DNA from: Verrucomicrobiota bacterium
GTDB lineage: Bacteria > Verrucomicrobiota > Verrucomicrobiia > Methylacidiphilales > JBCCWR01
Assembly (NCBI GenBank): GCA_039192515.1
Contig: JBCCXA010000001.1
Coordinates: 186,001 to 250,000, forward strand
Reading direction: 5' to 3'
DNA length: 64,000 bases
The notes below the pieces were generated by a model, which worked only from the letters and a program-made list of their open reading frames with translations, had not been told where the DNA came from and searched no databases. Shown here piece after piece: positions 17,948 through 27,296 of this stretch; position 1 is the first letter of the stretch, and every line of letters begins with the position of its first letter. A program made the translations under genes and the position numbers.

Positions 17948-18985
17948 TTAGCTAAATGCAGAGGCTGTTTCGAACATGGAGGATAAGTGCCTCATGGTGC
18001 TTTCGTTGAATCCGCTATGGATTTTTTTGTCTATATATAAAAAATAATCGTTTCCATCGTTTGGAACGCGAGCGATATCGTCTCTACTTATTTTTCTGCA
18101 AACCTCAAGCCTACGAGGCAGGAATGTCCAGTAGATGCCAGGGCATGCGTCGTAGTATTTTTCTAAGAACTTGTCTTCATAGAATTTGAGGGAAATGTTT
18201 TTGACCAACCGCATAACCTCGCCTACAAATTTTGGGCTGCTGTCACATAATGCTTGCCAATCTTTTTGATCTTTTTCACTGAGTAACTCAGAGTCTTTAT
18301 AGCTCTCTACAAGGTTTTGTATTTCATTGGGAAAATAAGACATATCCCTTACCTTGCAGCCTGCCCAGTGAAATAACTTGAGCTCGATATCCCCTTTAAA
18401 AACTTTTTGGCCCTCCAAAAAATAATGACCTGGCAGACTTAAGACCCTATTATTATAAGATACTTTGTGTGTGTCTTCATCAAGCACATCAGCCTCTACT
18501 AATTTATGTTGGTGTATGACTCTAAGAGCTTGTTGATCTATAATAGAGTTAATGATTGGGGTTAAATAGCAGTAAATTTGCTCTACCCATTTGATCCAAA
18601 AAATTTCTGTTTGAGCCATCAACACACCAGAATTGATTCTGGCAGCACCTTTTGGGCCCAGAAAACAGTTATGTACATCATGGGTAAGTAATGCTTGGCT
18701 ATCTGAATCTAAGAGCGCTTCTAGTCTAGAAAAGATAACAATATCCGAGTCCAAGTAGATAACTCGTTCAAAGAATTTTGATAGAAACCAACCTGCAACT
18801 GCTCTGATACCAATAATTTCACAAATGCGTCCAGGACATATCTGGTCGGTAAGAAAGTAGAATGCCTTGCTGTCGAGTATGAAAAAGGGAATTTCAGGGT
18901 GGTGATGTTTAAAACTCTTTCTGAGTTGATATGCTTGAGCTAAGGTTTGATCTCCAATAGCTATTGTAAATCCACAAATACTCAT
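17948..18985 (-). CDS. Glycosyltransferase, GT8-like fold (GT-A)
   Basis: A 345-residue cytosolic protein with the marks of a GT-A nucleotide-sugar transferase. It starts with a short beta strand (CGFTIAIGDQTLAQAYQLRKS). The metal-binding DxD motif is in ERVIYLDSDIVIF (Asp79 and Asp81), followed by INSGVLMAQTEIFW, IIDQQALRVI and LKLFHWAGCKV, the order seen in GT8 and related families. The donor and acceptor cannot be read from sequence. It could act in surface polysaccharide or LPS decoration. It is divergent from trpD. Confidence 0.8.
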   Translation of the reverse strand: MSICGFTIAIGDQTLAQAYQLRKSFKHHHPEIPFFILDSKAFYFLTDQICPGRICEIIGIRAVAGWFLSKFFERVIYLDSDIVIFSRLEALLDSDSQALLTHDVHNCFLGPKGAARINSGVLMAQTEIFWIKWVEQIYCYLTPIINSIIDQQALRVIHQHKLVEADVLDEDTHKVSYNNRVLSLPGHYFLEGQKVFKGDIELKLFHWAGCKVRDMSYFPNEIQNLVESYKDSELLSEKDQKDWQALCDSSPKFVGEVMRLVKNISLKFYEDKFLEKYYDACPGIYWTFLPRRLEVCRKISRDDIARVPNDGNDYFLYIDKKIHSGFNESTMRHLSSMFETASAFS

Positions 18986-19073
18986 TTTGATGAATTATGT
19001 CTCTAGATATAGCAATAATCTTGAAATCGTCCACAGACCTGGTTTCTTTAGAACATCCAAATAGTAGATAATT

Positions 19074-20108
19074 ATGAGTCTTGATCTTGCACTAGAACAA
19101 ATTCAACAGCCCTCTGCTCAATATGATCTAGGCCTTGTAAGTAGCCTTATTGATGACTTACTTGATCCTGAAATAGAAGCAGAGAAAAAAGAAAATTTTC
19201 TTAAATTACAAACAGAGAAAGGTGAAAGTTCTGAAGAGTTAGCGGCATTTGCCAAAGCTATTTTGCCCAAAGCGGTTGAGCTCAAGGTCAAAGGCTCTTG
19301 GCAAGGCAAAAGCCTTTTGGATTGCTGTGGCACTGGTGGTGGTGGCCTTGATATGGTAAATATTTCAACTGGTTCCATGTTTTTAATTGCAGCGGCTGGA
19401 GTGCCAGTTGCAAAGCATGGCAATAAGGGTGTTACTAAAAAGTCTGGCAGCTCAAATGTTTTGGAAGCTTTAGGTATTAAAATTCAGGCGACCCCAGATG
19501 ATTTGGAAATAGCACTTGAGCGCACTGGCATGACCTTTATCTTTGCTCCTGCATTTCATCCTGCTTTTAAGCATCTTGCTCCTATTCGCCAGAGCTTAGC
19601 TGCTAAAGGTCATCGCACTATTTTTAATCTTTTGGGTCCTCTCCTAAATCCTGTTGAGCCGGAGGCACAGATTATAGGAGTTTTTAAAGAGCAGTACCTC
19701 GAATTATTTTATCAGGCATTATCAATCACTCAGTGCGCACGCTACCTGGTTCTTCATGGTGTAAGCCATGAAGGCAGCTCCTTGGGAGAGCTTTCAGCGT
19801 ATGGTTCAAATTGCTTGAGTGGAAAATTGGCAGGAGAGCATAGCAGCATGCGTTTTGATACCGCAAGAACGCAAGGAAGTCTAAATAGCTTGCTCATAAG
19901 TTCCGCAGAGGAGAGTGCTAAGAGGATTGTGGCGGTTCTAGAACGGCGCGAGAATGGACTTTTGAGGGAAATGCTTATTCTTAATGCAGCGGCTGGTCTA
20001 TGGGCTCAGGGCAATGCTGAAAGCTTGGAGGAGGGAATTGAGCAAGCTACAGAGTCATTAGAGAATGGCGAAGCTTTCAATCGACTAAAAAAGTGGCAAT
20101 CCATTTAG
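19074..20108 (+). CDS. trpD: Anthranilate phosphoribosyltransferase
   Basis: Second step of tryptophan synthesis: transfers phosphoribose from PRPP to anthranilate. The 344-residue protein has the PRPP-binding DCCGTGGGGLDMVNIST (about 83-99), the KHGNKGVTKKSGSSNVLEAL segment (114-133) and the later MTFIFAPAFHPAFKHLAPIR. Its size is typical. The gene stands alone; no other trp genes are within the window, so the pathway must be completed elsewhere. A TrpD2-like paralogue (YbiB family) is a less likely alternative because the conserved GTGG and KHGN motifs are present. Confidence 0.93.
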   Translation: MSLDLALEQIQQPSAQYDLGLVSSLIDDLLDPEIEAEKKENFLKLQTEKGESSEELAAFAKAILPKAVELKVKGSWQGKSLLDCCGTGGGGLDMVNISTGSMFLIAAAGVPVAKHGNKGVTKKSGSSNVLEALGIKIQATPDDLEIALERTGMTFIFAPAFHPAFKHLAPIRQSLAAKGHRTIFNLLGPLLNPVEPEAQIIGVFKEQYLELFYQALSITQCARYLVLHGVSHEGSSLGELSAYGSNCLSGKLAGEHSSMRFDTARTQGSLNSLLISSAEESAKRIVAVLERRENGLLREMLILNAAAGLWAQGNAESLEEGIEQATESLENGEAFNRLKKWQSI

Positions 20109-20127
20109 CTTTTAGCCATTTAGACAA

Positions 20128-20307
20128 TTATCGAATAATGGGCTGATTGATAAGGTGGGTTGTATGCTCTAATTGCTTTGGCTCATGACCAGCTTGGTAA
20201 TGGAAACCCTCTTCATTTTCATAACCTTCTGGAGCAGATAGCGCAAGTCCAATGAAGCCTATTAAACTTACCACCCAAATACAGAATAACATGAGTAATA
20301 TGATCAT
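20128..20307 (-). CDS. Small membrane protein, hypothetical
   Basis: A 59-residue frame on the minus strand from the ATG at 20307 (a GTG at 20340 would add 11 residues). It begins with a transmembrane helix (MIILLMLFCIWVVSLIGFIG) and continues with a short acidic and His-containing soluble tail. It fits neatly between trpD and the gene at 20471 and does not overlap either. Composition is credible for a real small membrane protein, but there is no recognised family and no clear ribosome-binding site. Confidence 0.5.
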   Translation of the reverse strand: MIILLMLFCIWVVSLIGFIGLALSAPEGYENEEGFHYQAGHEPKQLEHTTHLINQPIIR

Positions 20308-20470
20308 ATTTATCTTATAGCTAAAAAGATCGGTAGTCACTCAGTGGGCTTTAGATTTTTCAATGAAGAATTCAATGAATGAATAATTTTCCGGAAATAT
20401 AGTTTAGGTATTTACGTGTTTTAAGCTATTTTTATGTTGATCTTATTGATTGTTAGTCGATTATGAAAAT

Positions 20471-20968
20471 ATGCCTTCATTGCCAGATCGCTTTGATCTT
20501 CTGGTTCGTAGAGCAAAGGAAAAAGGGGTAACACCAGAGAGACAGATAGACCTTGTATTAGGTGGGATGCTTGTCCTAGCAGATTGGCATTTGATTAATA
20601 AAGGGTCTCAAGATCAGCCTACACCACATTTTGTGGAGATGGATGACCTCATTCATCTGCTTATCTTTACTGATACAGACAAAGCGGATACGTTTTCATT
20701 AGATAGGGGCGATAGAAAGCCAGGGGAGCCTTTGGGGATTATTTCTCTCAAACCTGGCTATGCTATAGAATATGCTCTGAATCTCCAAGTGCACGGATGC
20801 GAGCACCTCCTTGTAAATCCGAGTGACTACGGTTTTTCCATTCCACTGCAAACAGTCAATAGGTTCTATGAAAAGTGGAAAGAAGGAGGGGCAGAGCTAG
20901 GGCAGGGGTTTTGGATTCCCAATATGACGAATGAAGAAGAAGACTTTTGGCAAGAGCATGGTGTTTAG
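20471..20968 (+). CDS. Conserved hypothetical protein, faintly SseB-like
   Basis: A 165-residue soluble protein with no signal peptide or membrane segment. The middle (MDDLIHLLIFTDTDKADTF) and later part (VHGCEHLLVNPSDYG) vaguely recall the SseB N-terminal domain, in which a short strand with FTD and a LxVNP turn are found, but this is too weak to assign. Start choice: the frame also opens at a TTG at 20450, and the ATG at 20471 (MPSLPDRFDLLVRRAKEKG) is preferred because it is a standard start codon. It precedes an FkbM methyltransferase by 11 bases and may be co-transcribed. Confidence 0.65.
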   Translation: MPSLPDRFDLLVRRAKEKGVTPERQIDLVLGGMLVLADWHLINKGSQDQPTPHFVEMDDLIHLLIFTDTDKADTFSLDRGDRKPGEPLGIISLKPGYAIEYALNLQVHGCEHLLVNPSDYGFSIPLQTVNRFYEKWKEGGAELGQGFWIPNMTNEEEDFWQEHGV

Positions 20969-20979
20969 TCTGACTAAAG

Positions 20980-21660
20980 ATGAATGTTTCATCTAGTTCA
21001 TATGAACCTCACGTCATAAAAGCGATCACGCGTCTTACCCGTAAAGGTTTTATAGCCTATGATGTTGGTGCAAATGTAGGTGTTTTTACTGAAATATTTA
21101 TCGAACTTGTTGGAGATACGGGAGAGGTTCATGCCTTTGAGCCCACTACTTTTAATATAGAGCGATTGAATAAGAAATTTGCTTCTTATCCAAATGTCCA
21201 TATCCATTCATGTGCAGTATCAAATACAGATCTTGATGAAATGCCCTTTTACGTGGATATGCACGAGGAGAAAGGCCAAGTAACAGGGGTCTATTCATCT
21301 TTATTTGACTTACCTGACCCCGAAAAGAGGCAAATGAAAAAAAGGTTTGTTTCTACTATTTCCCTAGATAGCCATTGTAAGAAATATCGCCCTCCTGGAA
21401 TTCTTAAGATAGACGTAGAGGGCGCAGAGCCTCTGGTTATATTTGGAGGGAAAGAAATGATATCTCAACACAGACCATATATTATTATGGAGTTTTGGGA
21501 ATGGTCTTGGGATGCTGGATTTCGCGAAGCTGTGTCTTGGCTTGACTCAATAAACTACCGTATGATTCGTCTTGACGATGGTAAAAGTATAAGTGCGAAC
21601 TTTTATGACACTGCCAAGAAAGAAAAAACGGTATACCTTTTAGCCAAGCCAGGAAAATAA
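20980..21660 (+). CDS. FkbM family methyltransferase
   Basis: A SAM-dependent methyltransferase of 226 residues. The SAM-binding motif I is FIAYDVGANVGVFTEIF (about 24-40) and the acidic post-I motif VHAFEPTTFN follows. The family signature PPGILKIDVEGAEPLVIFGG (about 138-157) identifies Methyltransf_21 (FkbM), a group that methylates sugars, polyketides or other secondary products. The substrate is not predictable here, though FkbM genes often accompany surface polysaccharide genes. It starts 11 bases after the preceding hypothetical gene, which indicates an operon. Confidence 0.87.
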   Translation: MNVSSSSYEPHVIKAITRLTRKGFIAYDVGANVGVFTEIFIELVGDTGEVHAFEPTTFNIERLNKKFASYPNVHIHSCAVSNTDLDEMPFYVDMHEEKGQVTGVYSSLFDLPDPEKRQMKKRFVSTISLDSHCKKYRPPGILKIDVEGAEPLVIFGGKEMISQHRPYIIMEFWEWSWDAGFREAVSWLDSINYRMIRLDDGKSISANFYDTAKKEKTVYLLAKPGK

Positions 21661-21698
21661 TGAAACTAGATCTGTTAGGATAAGTATAGTTTTTTAGA

Positions 21699-22559
21699 CT
21701 ATGGGAGTTCTTCTGATGCTTCGATTAGCTTCTCGCTTTTTTCTAATAAGTCCGGTAGTAGAAGCTGTAGTTCTTCTGCATCAAAATGGTGTTCGGTCAA
21801 GAGCTCTTGGTTTAATTCTGTTGTGAATCCCTCCTCTCCGACCCCAAAGCCTAATATTAATGCCAGATGTTTGGCTGCGTGCACAACTAATGCCAGCTCT
21901 AAGTGCTCAGGTTCCGCTAAATCAGGTTGAGCATAGTAGCTTGCTATTTGGACTAGATTCTCTGGGAATGACCAACTTTTAAGTAATTCACCACCGACGA
22001 CACAATGATCATATCCCAACATCTCTTTTTCAGCATGACGCCATGAGCATTGATGCTCATTTTGGTATTCAAATATTTCATTAAAATGATCGCTACAAGC
22101 ATAAGCCAATCCCAATTTACCAACATCATGTAGCAGTCCAGCCGTATAAGCTAGTTCAGGATTAATATTCTGCCTTTGACTGCAGATAAGTTCTGCTGCT
22201 ACTCCGACACATAGAGAGTGCTTACATAGGTCTCCTGGTTCCCAGCCGTAGCCAGAGACTTCCTGGACTAACCACTTTCCTGCTATAGAACTCGCCGTAA
22301 TTCTGTATATTTCTTTTCTTCCCAACCGAACAACCGCAGCATCTAGGGTATCGCACGGTCTGCCTCCGGAAAAATATGCTGAATTGGCCATGCGTAAAAT
22401 ACTGCCGGCTAAACCTGGATCTTTCTCTATAACCTCCTGGACGTCCTGAACATTACTCTCTTCTTTGTTTAGGACATCCAGAACCAATGGCAATACAGAT
22501 GGAGCACATGGGATAGTTCGAGCTAATTCACAAACCTTTTCTATAGGTAATGGTTCCAT
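21699..22559 (-). CDS. HDOD domain signalling protein
   Basis: A 286-residue protein made of a single HDOD domain (about 10-215), a catalytically modified HD-related fold found in bacterial signal transduction. Indicators are IPCAPSVLPLVLDVLN, IEKDPGLAGSILRMANSAYF, LDAAVVRLGRKEIYR and TAGLLHDVGKLGLAYA. The His-Asp pair is retained in the last segment. A Glu/Leu-rich C-terminal tail follows. It is 15 bases downstream of cheD on the same strand, so the two probably act together, possibly in chemotaxis or motility control. Confidence 0.87.
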   Translation of the reverse strand: MEPLPIEKVCELARTIPCAPSVLPLVLDVLNKEESNVQDVQEVIEKDPGLAGSILRMANSAYFSGGRPCDTLDAAVVRLGRKEIYRITASSIAGKWLVQEVSGYGWEPGDLCKHSLCVGVAAELICSQRQNINPELAYTAGLLHDVGKLGLAYACSDHFNEIFEYQNEHQCSWRHAEKEMLGYDHCVVGGELLKSWSFPENLVQIASYYAQPDLAEPEHLELALVVHAAKHLALILGFGVGEEGFTTELNQELLTEHHFDAEELQLLLPDLLEKSEKLIEASEELP

Positions 22560-22574
22560 GATCTAAGTTCTCCT

Positions 22575-23072
22575 TTACATGTAAAATTCTGGTTTACCAG
22601 GGGTGCGCACTTTTACTTTTCCATCACTCATTTGAAATTTGATTGTTCGATTGAGTTGCCCGCCTACTTCCCATACGCTAACTTTTAAGCCTGTTTGTTG
22701 GGACATCTGACGGCATTTTTCGATATTTTTATCACCTATACTAAAGTAATTGTCTGCTTGCATTACCCTTGCCCCACCGAAAACTTTGCACTCCAATTGT
22801 GATACCCTAGAGCCTGCCGATTGAAATTTTTGTAATGCTATAGGTAGGCCTTTCTCTAGGTACATGAAGACTTTGGCAGTTGATGCTCCTTCTTTTGGTG
22901 TTGGTAGCATGATATGGATTAACCCCCCTAATAACCTCGCACGGTCATAAAGCGTGATGCCTAAACAAGATCCCAAGGCATAGGTAGTGATGGTGCCATC
23001 TTTTTGGTTTGTAAACTTGCCGTCTGCGACGCCTACGACTAAGTCTTTTTGTTGCGCTGTAGCTGAACTCAT
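22575..23072 (-). CDS. cheD: Chemoreceptor glutamine deamidase CheD
   Basis: CheD deamidates glutamines on methyl-accepting chemotaxis proteins and in some species works with the CheC phosphatase. From the ATG at 23072 it has 165 residues. The catalytic Cys36 is in YALGSCLGITLYD and the catalytic His53 in GGLIHIMLP; KVFGGARVM and IGDKNIEKC follow as usual. An in-frame TTG at 23096 would add eight residues. No other che genes are nearby; the neighbour is an HDOD gene 15 bases downstream. Flagellar genes at the right end of the window support a motile lifestyle. Confidence 0.92.
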   Translation of the reverse strand: MSSATAQQKDLVVGVADGKFTNQKDGTITTYALGSCLGITLYDRARLLGGLIHIMLPTPKEGASTAKVFMYLEKGLPIALQKFQSAGSRVSQLECKVFGGARVMQADNYFSIGDKNIEKCRQMSQQTGLKVSVWEVGGQLNRTIKFQMSDGKVKVRTPGKPEFYM

Positions 23073-23299
23073 CTCTACTAAAATAATTTCATTCAATATC
23101 TATGCGTAACAACACACTGTTTTCTGCCCGTACACTTGGCGCTCAGACAGAGCGGTCGAGATAATGACATATGTGATTATTCCACTCATACTCAATCGAC
23201 CTGAATGTCTTTTCCTTAACTGTATTCCGATAAAGTGCATAAATTGACTGCTATTTGCGGAGATTTACAGTAGTAACTACTTCTGTATAAGTTATTTGT

Positions 23300-24151
23300 A
23301 TGTCGAAGTCACTAGTTTTGGGTTCGGGCTACGTTGGTTCTAGAATTCTTGAAATATTACAGGGAAGGCAGCACGACACGACAGCTTGGACTCTGCATGA
23401 AGACTCGGCCAACTCTTTGAGAAATAGCGCAAACCGAGTTATCTTCTCTGATGCTTCATTAGCCTCGAGCTGGCCATCTCCAGATGACAAATATGACTAC
23501 GTCTTTTTCTGTCTATCTACCTCAGGAGGTGATTCACAGGCTTACAGACGCATACATAATAAAGCCCTGAGGTTGGCCATGGAGCATCTTATACATCCTA
23601 AAATTCGTTTGGTTTATTGTTCTTCGACTTCTGTTTATGGGCAAAATGATGGGACTGAGGTGGATGAATTATCAGTATCTGCACCATCTAGCGAAACCTC
23701 AAAGATTCTAATTGAAGCTGAGCAAGAGATTCTCATTAAAGGTGGCACGGTGGCTAGAATAGGAGGGATTTATGGTCCCGGCAGAGCATTTCTTTTAAAA
23801 AAGTTTTTAAAGGGGGAAGCAATCATGGAGTCGAGAGGTGAAAAATGGGTGAATCAAATTCATCGTGAAGATGTGGCAAATGGCCTGATACATTTATCTC
23901 AAATCAATTCCGCAGAGGGTGAAATTTATAATCTTACGGATTCGACTCCTGTGCAGTATGGAACCCTTTATAAATGGCTTAGTGAGAATTTCTCTAAACC
24001 TATGCCAGAAAAGACAACCCAGCAGCGCTCAAAGCGAAGGGGCATAAGTAACAAAAGAGTATCAAATAGAAAGCTTTTAGATACGGGATACATTCCCGTG
24101 CATCCTTCCTATAGAACAGGCTATCTCGAGGTGGCCCCAACGCTGCTTTAG
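23300..24151 (+). CDS. NAD-binding SDR-type epimerase, YeeZ-like
   Basis: A 283-residue extended short-chain dehydrogenase-like protein. The N-terminus has the dinucleotide-binding LVLGSGYVGSRILEIL (residues 5-20). The expected second strand region VYCSSTSVYG (about 110-119) and later GIYGPGR are present. Where classical members have a Tyr-x-x-x-Lys catalytic pair, this sequence reads SETSKILIEAE, lacking the tyrosine; this is characteristic of atypical SDRs such as YeeZ. Redox or epimerase activity is therefore uncertain. It converges on the next SDR gene with seven bases between the stops. Confidence 0.82.
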   Translation: MSKSLVLGSGYVGSRILEILQGRQHDTTAWTLHEDSANSLRNSANRVIFSDASLASSWPSPDDKYDYVFFCLSTSGGDSQAYRRIHNKALRLAMEHLIHPKIRLVYCSSTSVYGQNDGTEVDELSVSAPSSETSKILIEAEQEILIKGGTVARIGGIYGPGRAFLLKKFLKGEAIMESRGEKWVNQIHREDVANGLIHLSQINSAEGEIYNLTDSTPVQYGTLYKWLSENFSKPMPEKTTQQRSKRRGISNKRVSNRKLLDTGYIPVHPSYRTGYLEVAPTLL

Positions 24152-24158
24152 TGATTGT

Positions 24159-24965
24159 CTAGATAGTCTGGCTTAGAAAGCCGCCGTCTACTCGAATGTC
24201 TGCACCTGTTACAAAACTGCTTGCCATGGAACTAGCTAAAAAAATCGCTGCACCTACCAACTCCTCTGGCTGGCCAAAGCGTTGCATACTGGTATGCCCA
24301 AGAATTTGCTGAGCCCTTGCAGTAGGAGCACCATCTTCTTTAAATAACAATTTCTTATTCTGTTCTGCCGGGAAAAAGCCTGGAGTAATGGAATTAACCC
24401 GAACTCCTCTAGTAGCCCACTCACGAGCTAAAAAAGTGGTTAGGTTTAAGACAGCAGCCTTCGAGGCAGAATAGCTCACAACTCTAGATAAAGGTAGATG
24501 TGCTGAGACGCTGGCAATATTGATTATGCTGCCCTCTCCAGCATTGATCATAGCCCCGCCAAATACTTGACAAGGCAGCAGTGCGCCACCAACTAAATTC
24601 ATATCAAAATTTGCATGCCAGGCCGATTCTTCAATATCCTCAAAGGCCAGTTGATCCGTCACGGTAACATCAGGGCTATTGCCTCCTGCCGCGTTAACTA
24701 AAATGGTTGGAGTCTTATAATCTTTTAGAATTTGCTTGAGCCCTGATTCAAGACTCTCCTTACTGTTCGCGTGCATTTCTATAAATGCGGCTTCGCCGCC
24801 TTTGCTTTTGATGGAATTTACTCGGGCTAATCCCCTTTCGCTATTCCTTCCAGCAATAATGACTTGAGCGCCAGCCATAGCCAGCCCCTCGGCTAAAGCA
24901 CCTCCTAAGACTCCGGTGGCACCTATGATGACTGCCAAATCATTATCTAAATCAAATAGCTTCAT
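24159..24965 (-). CDS. Classical SDR oxidoreductase (mannonate/gluconate dehydrogenase-like)
   Basis: A 268-residue NAD(P)-dependent enzyme. It has the cofactor motif GATGVLGG (residues 15-22), the NAAGG motif, the catalytic Ser in IINIASVSAH, and the Tyr165-x-x-x-Lys169 pair in SYSASKAAVLN. The substrate-side segment VNSITPGFFPAEQNKKLLF is the pattern found in sugar-acid SDRs such as D-mannonate oxidoreductase and gluconate 5-dehydrogenase. It ends with the usual TGADIRVDGGFLSQTI. The exact substrate is not proven. No other uronate genes are near. Confidence 0.87.
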   Translation of the reverse strand: MKLFDLDNDLAVIIGATGVLGGALAEGLAMAGAQVIIAGRNSERGLARVNSIKSKGGEAAFIEMHANSKESLESGLKQILKDYKTPTILVNAAGGNSPDVTVTDQLAFEDIEESAWHANFDMNLVGGALLPCQVFGGAMINAGEGSIINIASVSAHLPLSRVVSYSASKAAVLNLTTFLAREWATRGVRVNSITPGFFPAEQNKKLLFKEDGAPTARAQQILGHTSMQRFGQPEELVGAAIFLASSMASSFVTGADIRVDGGFLSQTI

Positions 24966-25040
24966 AATCTAGTAGAGATATTCTGTCATGGTTATATCAC
25001 TTTTTGACAGCAGAAGTTAGGTTAGCTTAGATATGGCTGT

Positions 25041-25307
25041 ATGCAACGTCAGATACGATGGAAAGAGAAGACCCAAGACGGTGAAAGTCGCGAGGTGAGG
25101 GTTACCCTATTTGCACGTCAGTTCAAATGGCAGTTTAAATACAAAGGTAGTCTAAATTGGGATTATAATACCTTACCTACTACAGAAGATTGGGATAATC
25201 TAGTTAAGAAAATAGAGGCACGATATAACAGAAGGAGAGCATCAATTAAGGATGTAGAGCTAGCTAGCAAGCATAGAGATTTGAGCCTCAAAAAATCAGT
25301 TCAATGA
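25041..25307 (+). CDS. Small conserved hypothetical protein
   Basis: An 88-residue basic, soluble protein with alternating beta-strand-like segments (VRVTLFARQFKWQFKYKG) followed by a helical, charged second half (EDWDNLVKKIEARYNRRRAS). Similar small proteins of unknown function occur, from memory, in verrucomicrobial genomes. No motif suggests activity. Its last 12 bases overlap the 3' end of the convergent gene at 25296. Nothing else can be said about function. Confidence 0.65.
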   Translation: MQRQIRWKEKTQDGESREVRVTLFARQFKWQFKYKGSLNWDYNTLPTTEDWDNLVKKIEARYNRRRASIKDVELASKHRDLSLKKSVQ

Positions 25308-27266
25308 AGTGGTATCTGCTGAAGTGTTAATTTCCTCAGAGCTGCTAAATTCTTCCATGCCAACGTCATCTGGAAGGATTTTATCTACCATCTTGCGTAT
25401 CCCCTCTTTAGCAAAATCACTCATAGGGTAGAGGCGCCTTGCCTGTAGATACCATGCCAAGCTAGAGCCTACTTGGTCTTTTTCTTCCAAGGCTTGAGCT
25501 TTCCGCAAACTTTGGACAAATTCGGGTGCATGAGTTGTCATATTGGCTCGCACCTCACTGAGTTTACTGTCTGCTACGTCCGCAGCTTTATTTTCAATAT
25601 AGACGCGTTCTACACTTTCCCAAGCACCTGCATGGTCGCCACGATTGGCTACTTCTTCGGCTCTAATGATGGCGGCTTCTATCTTGGTAACTCGATCTAT
25701 GATATCCTTCAAGACATCCTGTTTATCAGGGTAAAGCGCTGTAGCTGCTATAAACTTGACTTTATCTTCAAAGATCTGCCGGTAATTCTTTTGTGAAACA
25801 AGGCGGTCAAGATCCTTGAGAGCTTGTTGCTGCACGTCAGCTCCTTCAAATAGCTTGGCGCTAACCTTAGCCAGTTCGGGGTTACGAGGCCAAATCTCAG
25901 TAGCCTGGCGCAATTCCTCCTCAACAACTTCCATCATACCGGAAACAGCGGCTGTCTTAGCTTTGTTTAAGTGCATGCGGCTAAGTGTTCTAGCAGTCTC
26001 AATTTTGGCCATCGGTTTAGATGAATCAAAGTCTTTCGCTGTATTCTCCATTTCTGCAATAAGCTTTTCGGCTGCTGCATAATCTTTAACCTCCATAGCA
26101 GCAAGCAAACGGTTTCCAAGCTGTGCATAAGCAAGCGCTTTCCTTTTCTCGTTTCTGGCTAAATGGCGGACAGGTGGCATGAATTCACCTATCAAAAAGA
26201 TTTCCCCTAGACGCTCGGTGGCGCTATGTAACTCTTCCTTTTCTAGAAGGAATTTAAATGCATCGACTCCGTCTTCAATGTCGCGTATCGCTTCATGTGC
26301 CATGGACTCAAGCACATCAATTGTGGGGGGCATGCCGACATAGTCATTATATGATTTGGCTGCGGCGCTATTCTGATCGAGCTGAAGAGTGGTATCTCCT
26401 TCTCCGAAAATAGTTCGATAAAAACGCGTTCCTATTTGAACATGCTGAAAACGGCGTTGGATAAAGTATTGTACTAGTAATCCTTGGAATTCAATTTTCT
26501 TCTGAAGTTTTGAGGCTTCTCTTTTAGCGAAATTGGTTTTTTTCAATGCTTCAATTTCTGAAAGGCGGCTTAAATAGGGCTGCATGTTAAGATCTCGTTT
26601 CATCTCTCTATCCTTTTTCCACTGCTCTAGGGCAACCTTATCGTTAGCACTAGGTCTAGATGAAAGGCCGCCCTCGTTAATAACCAGTGATGCATTCCAG
26701 CGTAGTCGCTCATCTTCTTTTTTAAGAGCAGCATCTGCTAGCTCGAGTCTATGGTTGTTTTTTCTGGCCACCCAGACGCTATAAATGGCCCCAGCAAGCG
26801 AATCACACAAGTTGGCGTCTGTTCGGTAACTAGATGCTTGGGGAAGGAGCTCAAAGGCCTCATTAACGCTGTCCTTGCGAAGATTTCCAGGGGAAAGTAT
26901 CTCATAGATTTTTCTTAAAATGGTTTGATAAGATAATTGGTCTTCAGATGTCTGCTCAGGCGCGTTCAGATACTTTTCAAAGCGCGCTCGAAAGACTCTT
27001 TGATTGTTAACATTCCATGTTTTCCCATCCCATGTGACCATATCTGTCCCAAAGTCAAGTAAGGGGATATCTTTGCCTAGAAAATTGGAGTTACCCTCCA
27101 TCATTTCGGCAGATGAGGGTTTTTGTTTTGAAGTGGGTGCTCTATCTAACGTCGGAGTTTGAACTGAATTATTCTGAGGGGATAAGCTCCCCGGAGCTTG
27201 CGCTTTCAATAAGTAGGGAGCAGAAATAATAGTGAAGAGTAATGCGATTAGATTCTTCATATACAT
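25296..27266 (-). CDS. Large exported helical-repeat (TPR-like) protein
   Basis: A 656-residue protein beginning with a signal peptide (MKNLIALLFTIISAPYLLKAQA), so it is exported to the periplasm or outer surface. After a low-complexity Pro/Ser/Gln segment, residues about 90-620 are mostly alpha-helical, Ala/Leu/Glu/Lys-rich, with repeated Ala-rich helical pairs (for example EKLIAEMENTAKDF and WPRNPELAKVSAKLFEGA) consistent with degenerate TPR-like units. The tail is Ser/Glu-rich and acidic. No enzymatic motif was found. It follows a small membrane protein gene (27297) by 30 bases and probably shares its transcript. Confidence 0.75.
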   Translation of the reverse strand: MYMKNLIALLFTIISAPYLLKAQAPGSLSPQNNSVQTPTLDRAPTSKQKPSSAEMMEGNSNFLGKDIPLLDFGTDMVTWDGKTWNVNNQRVFRARFEKYLNAPEQTSEDQLSYQTILRKIYEILSPGNLRKDSVNEAFELLPQASSYRTDANLCDSLAGAIYSVWVARKNNHRLELADAALKKEDERLRWNASLVINEGGLSSRPSANDKVALEQWKKDREMKRDLNMQPYLSRLSEIEALKKTNFAKREASKLQKKIEFQGLLVQYFIQRRFQHVQIGTRFYRTIFGEGDTTLQLDQNSAAAKSYNDYVGMPPTIDVLESMAHEAIRDIEDGVDAFKFLLEKEELHSATERLGEIFLIGEFMPPVRHLARNEKRKALAYAQLGNRLLAAMEVKDYAAAEKLIAEMENTAKDFDSSKPMAKIETARTLSRMHLNKAKTAAVSGMMEVVEEELRQATEIWPRNPELAKVSAKLFEGADVQQQALKDLDRLVSQKNYRQIFEDKVKFIAATALYPDKQDVLKDIIDRVTKIEAAIIRAEEVANRGDHAGAWESVERVYIENKAADVADSKLSEVRANMTTHAPEFVQSLRKAQALEEKDQVGSSLAWYLQARRLYPMSDFAKEGIRKMVDKILPDDVGMEEFSSSEEINTSADTTSLN

Positions 27267-27296
27267 TATAGTATCATAAATGGGTACCTTGTTCTA

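Noticed and set aside
23227-23233. A CCGATAA motif resembling the -10 of a sigma-28 flagellar promoter
   Set aside because: No TAAA-type -35 element at the right distance, and it faces the SDR gene rather than cheD.
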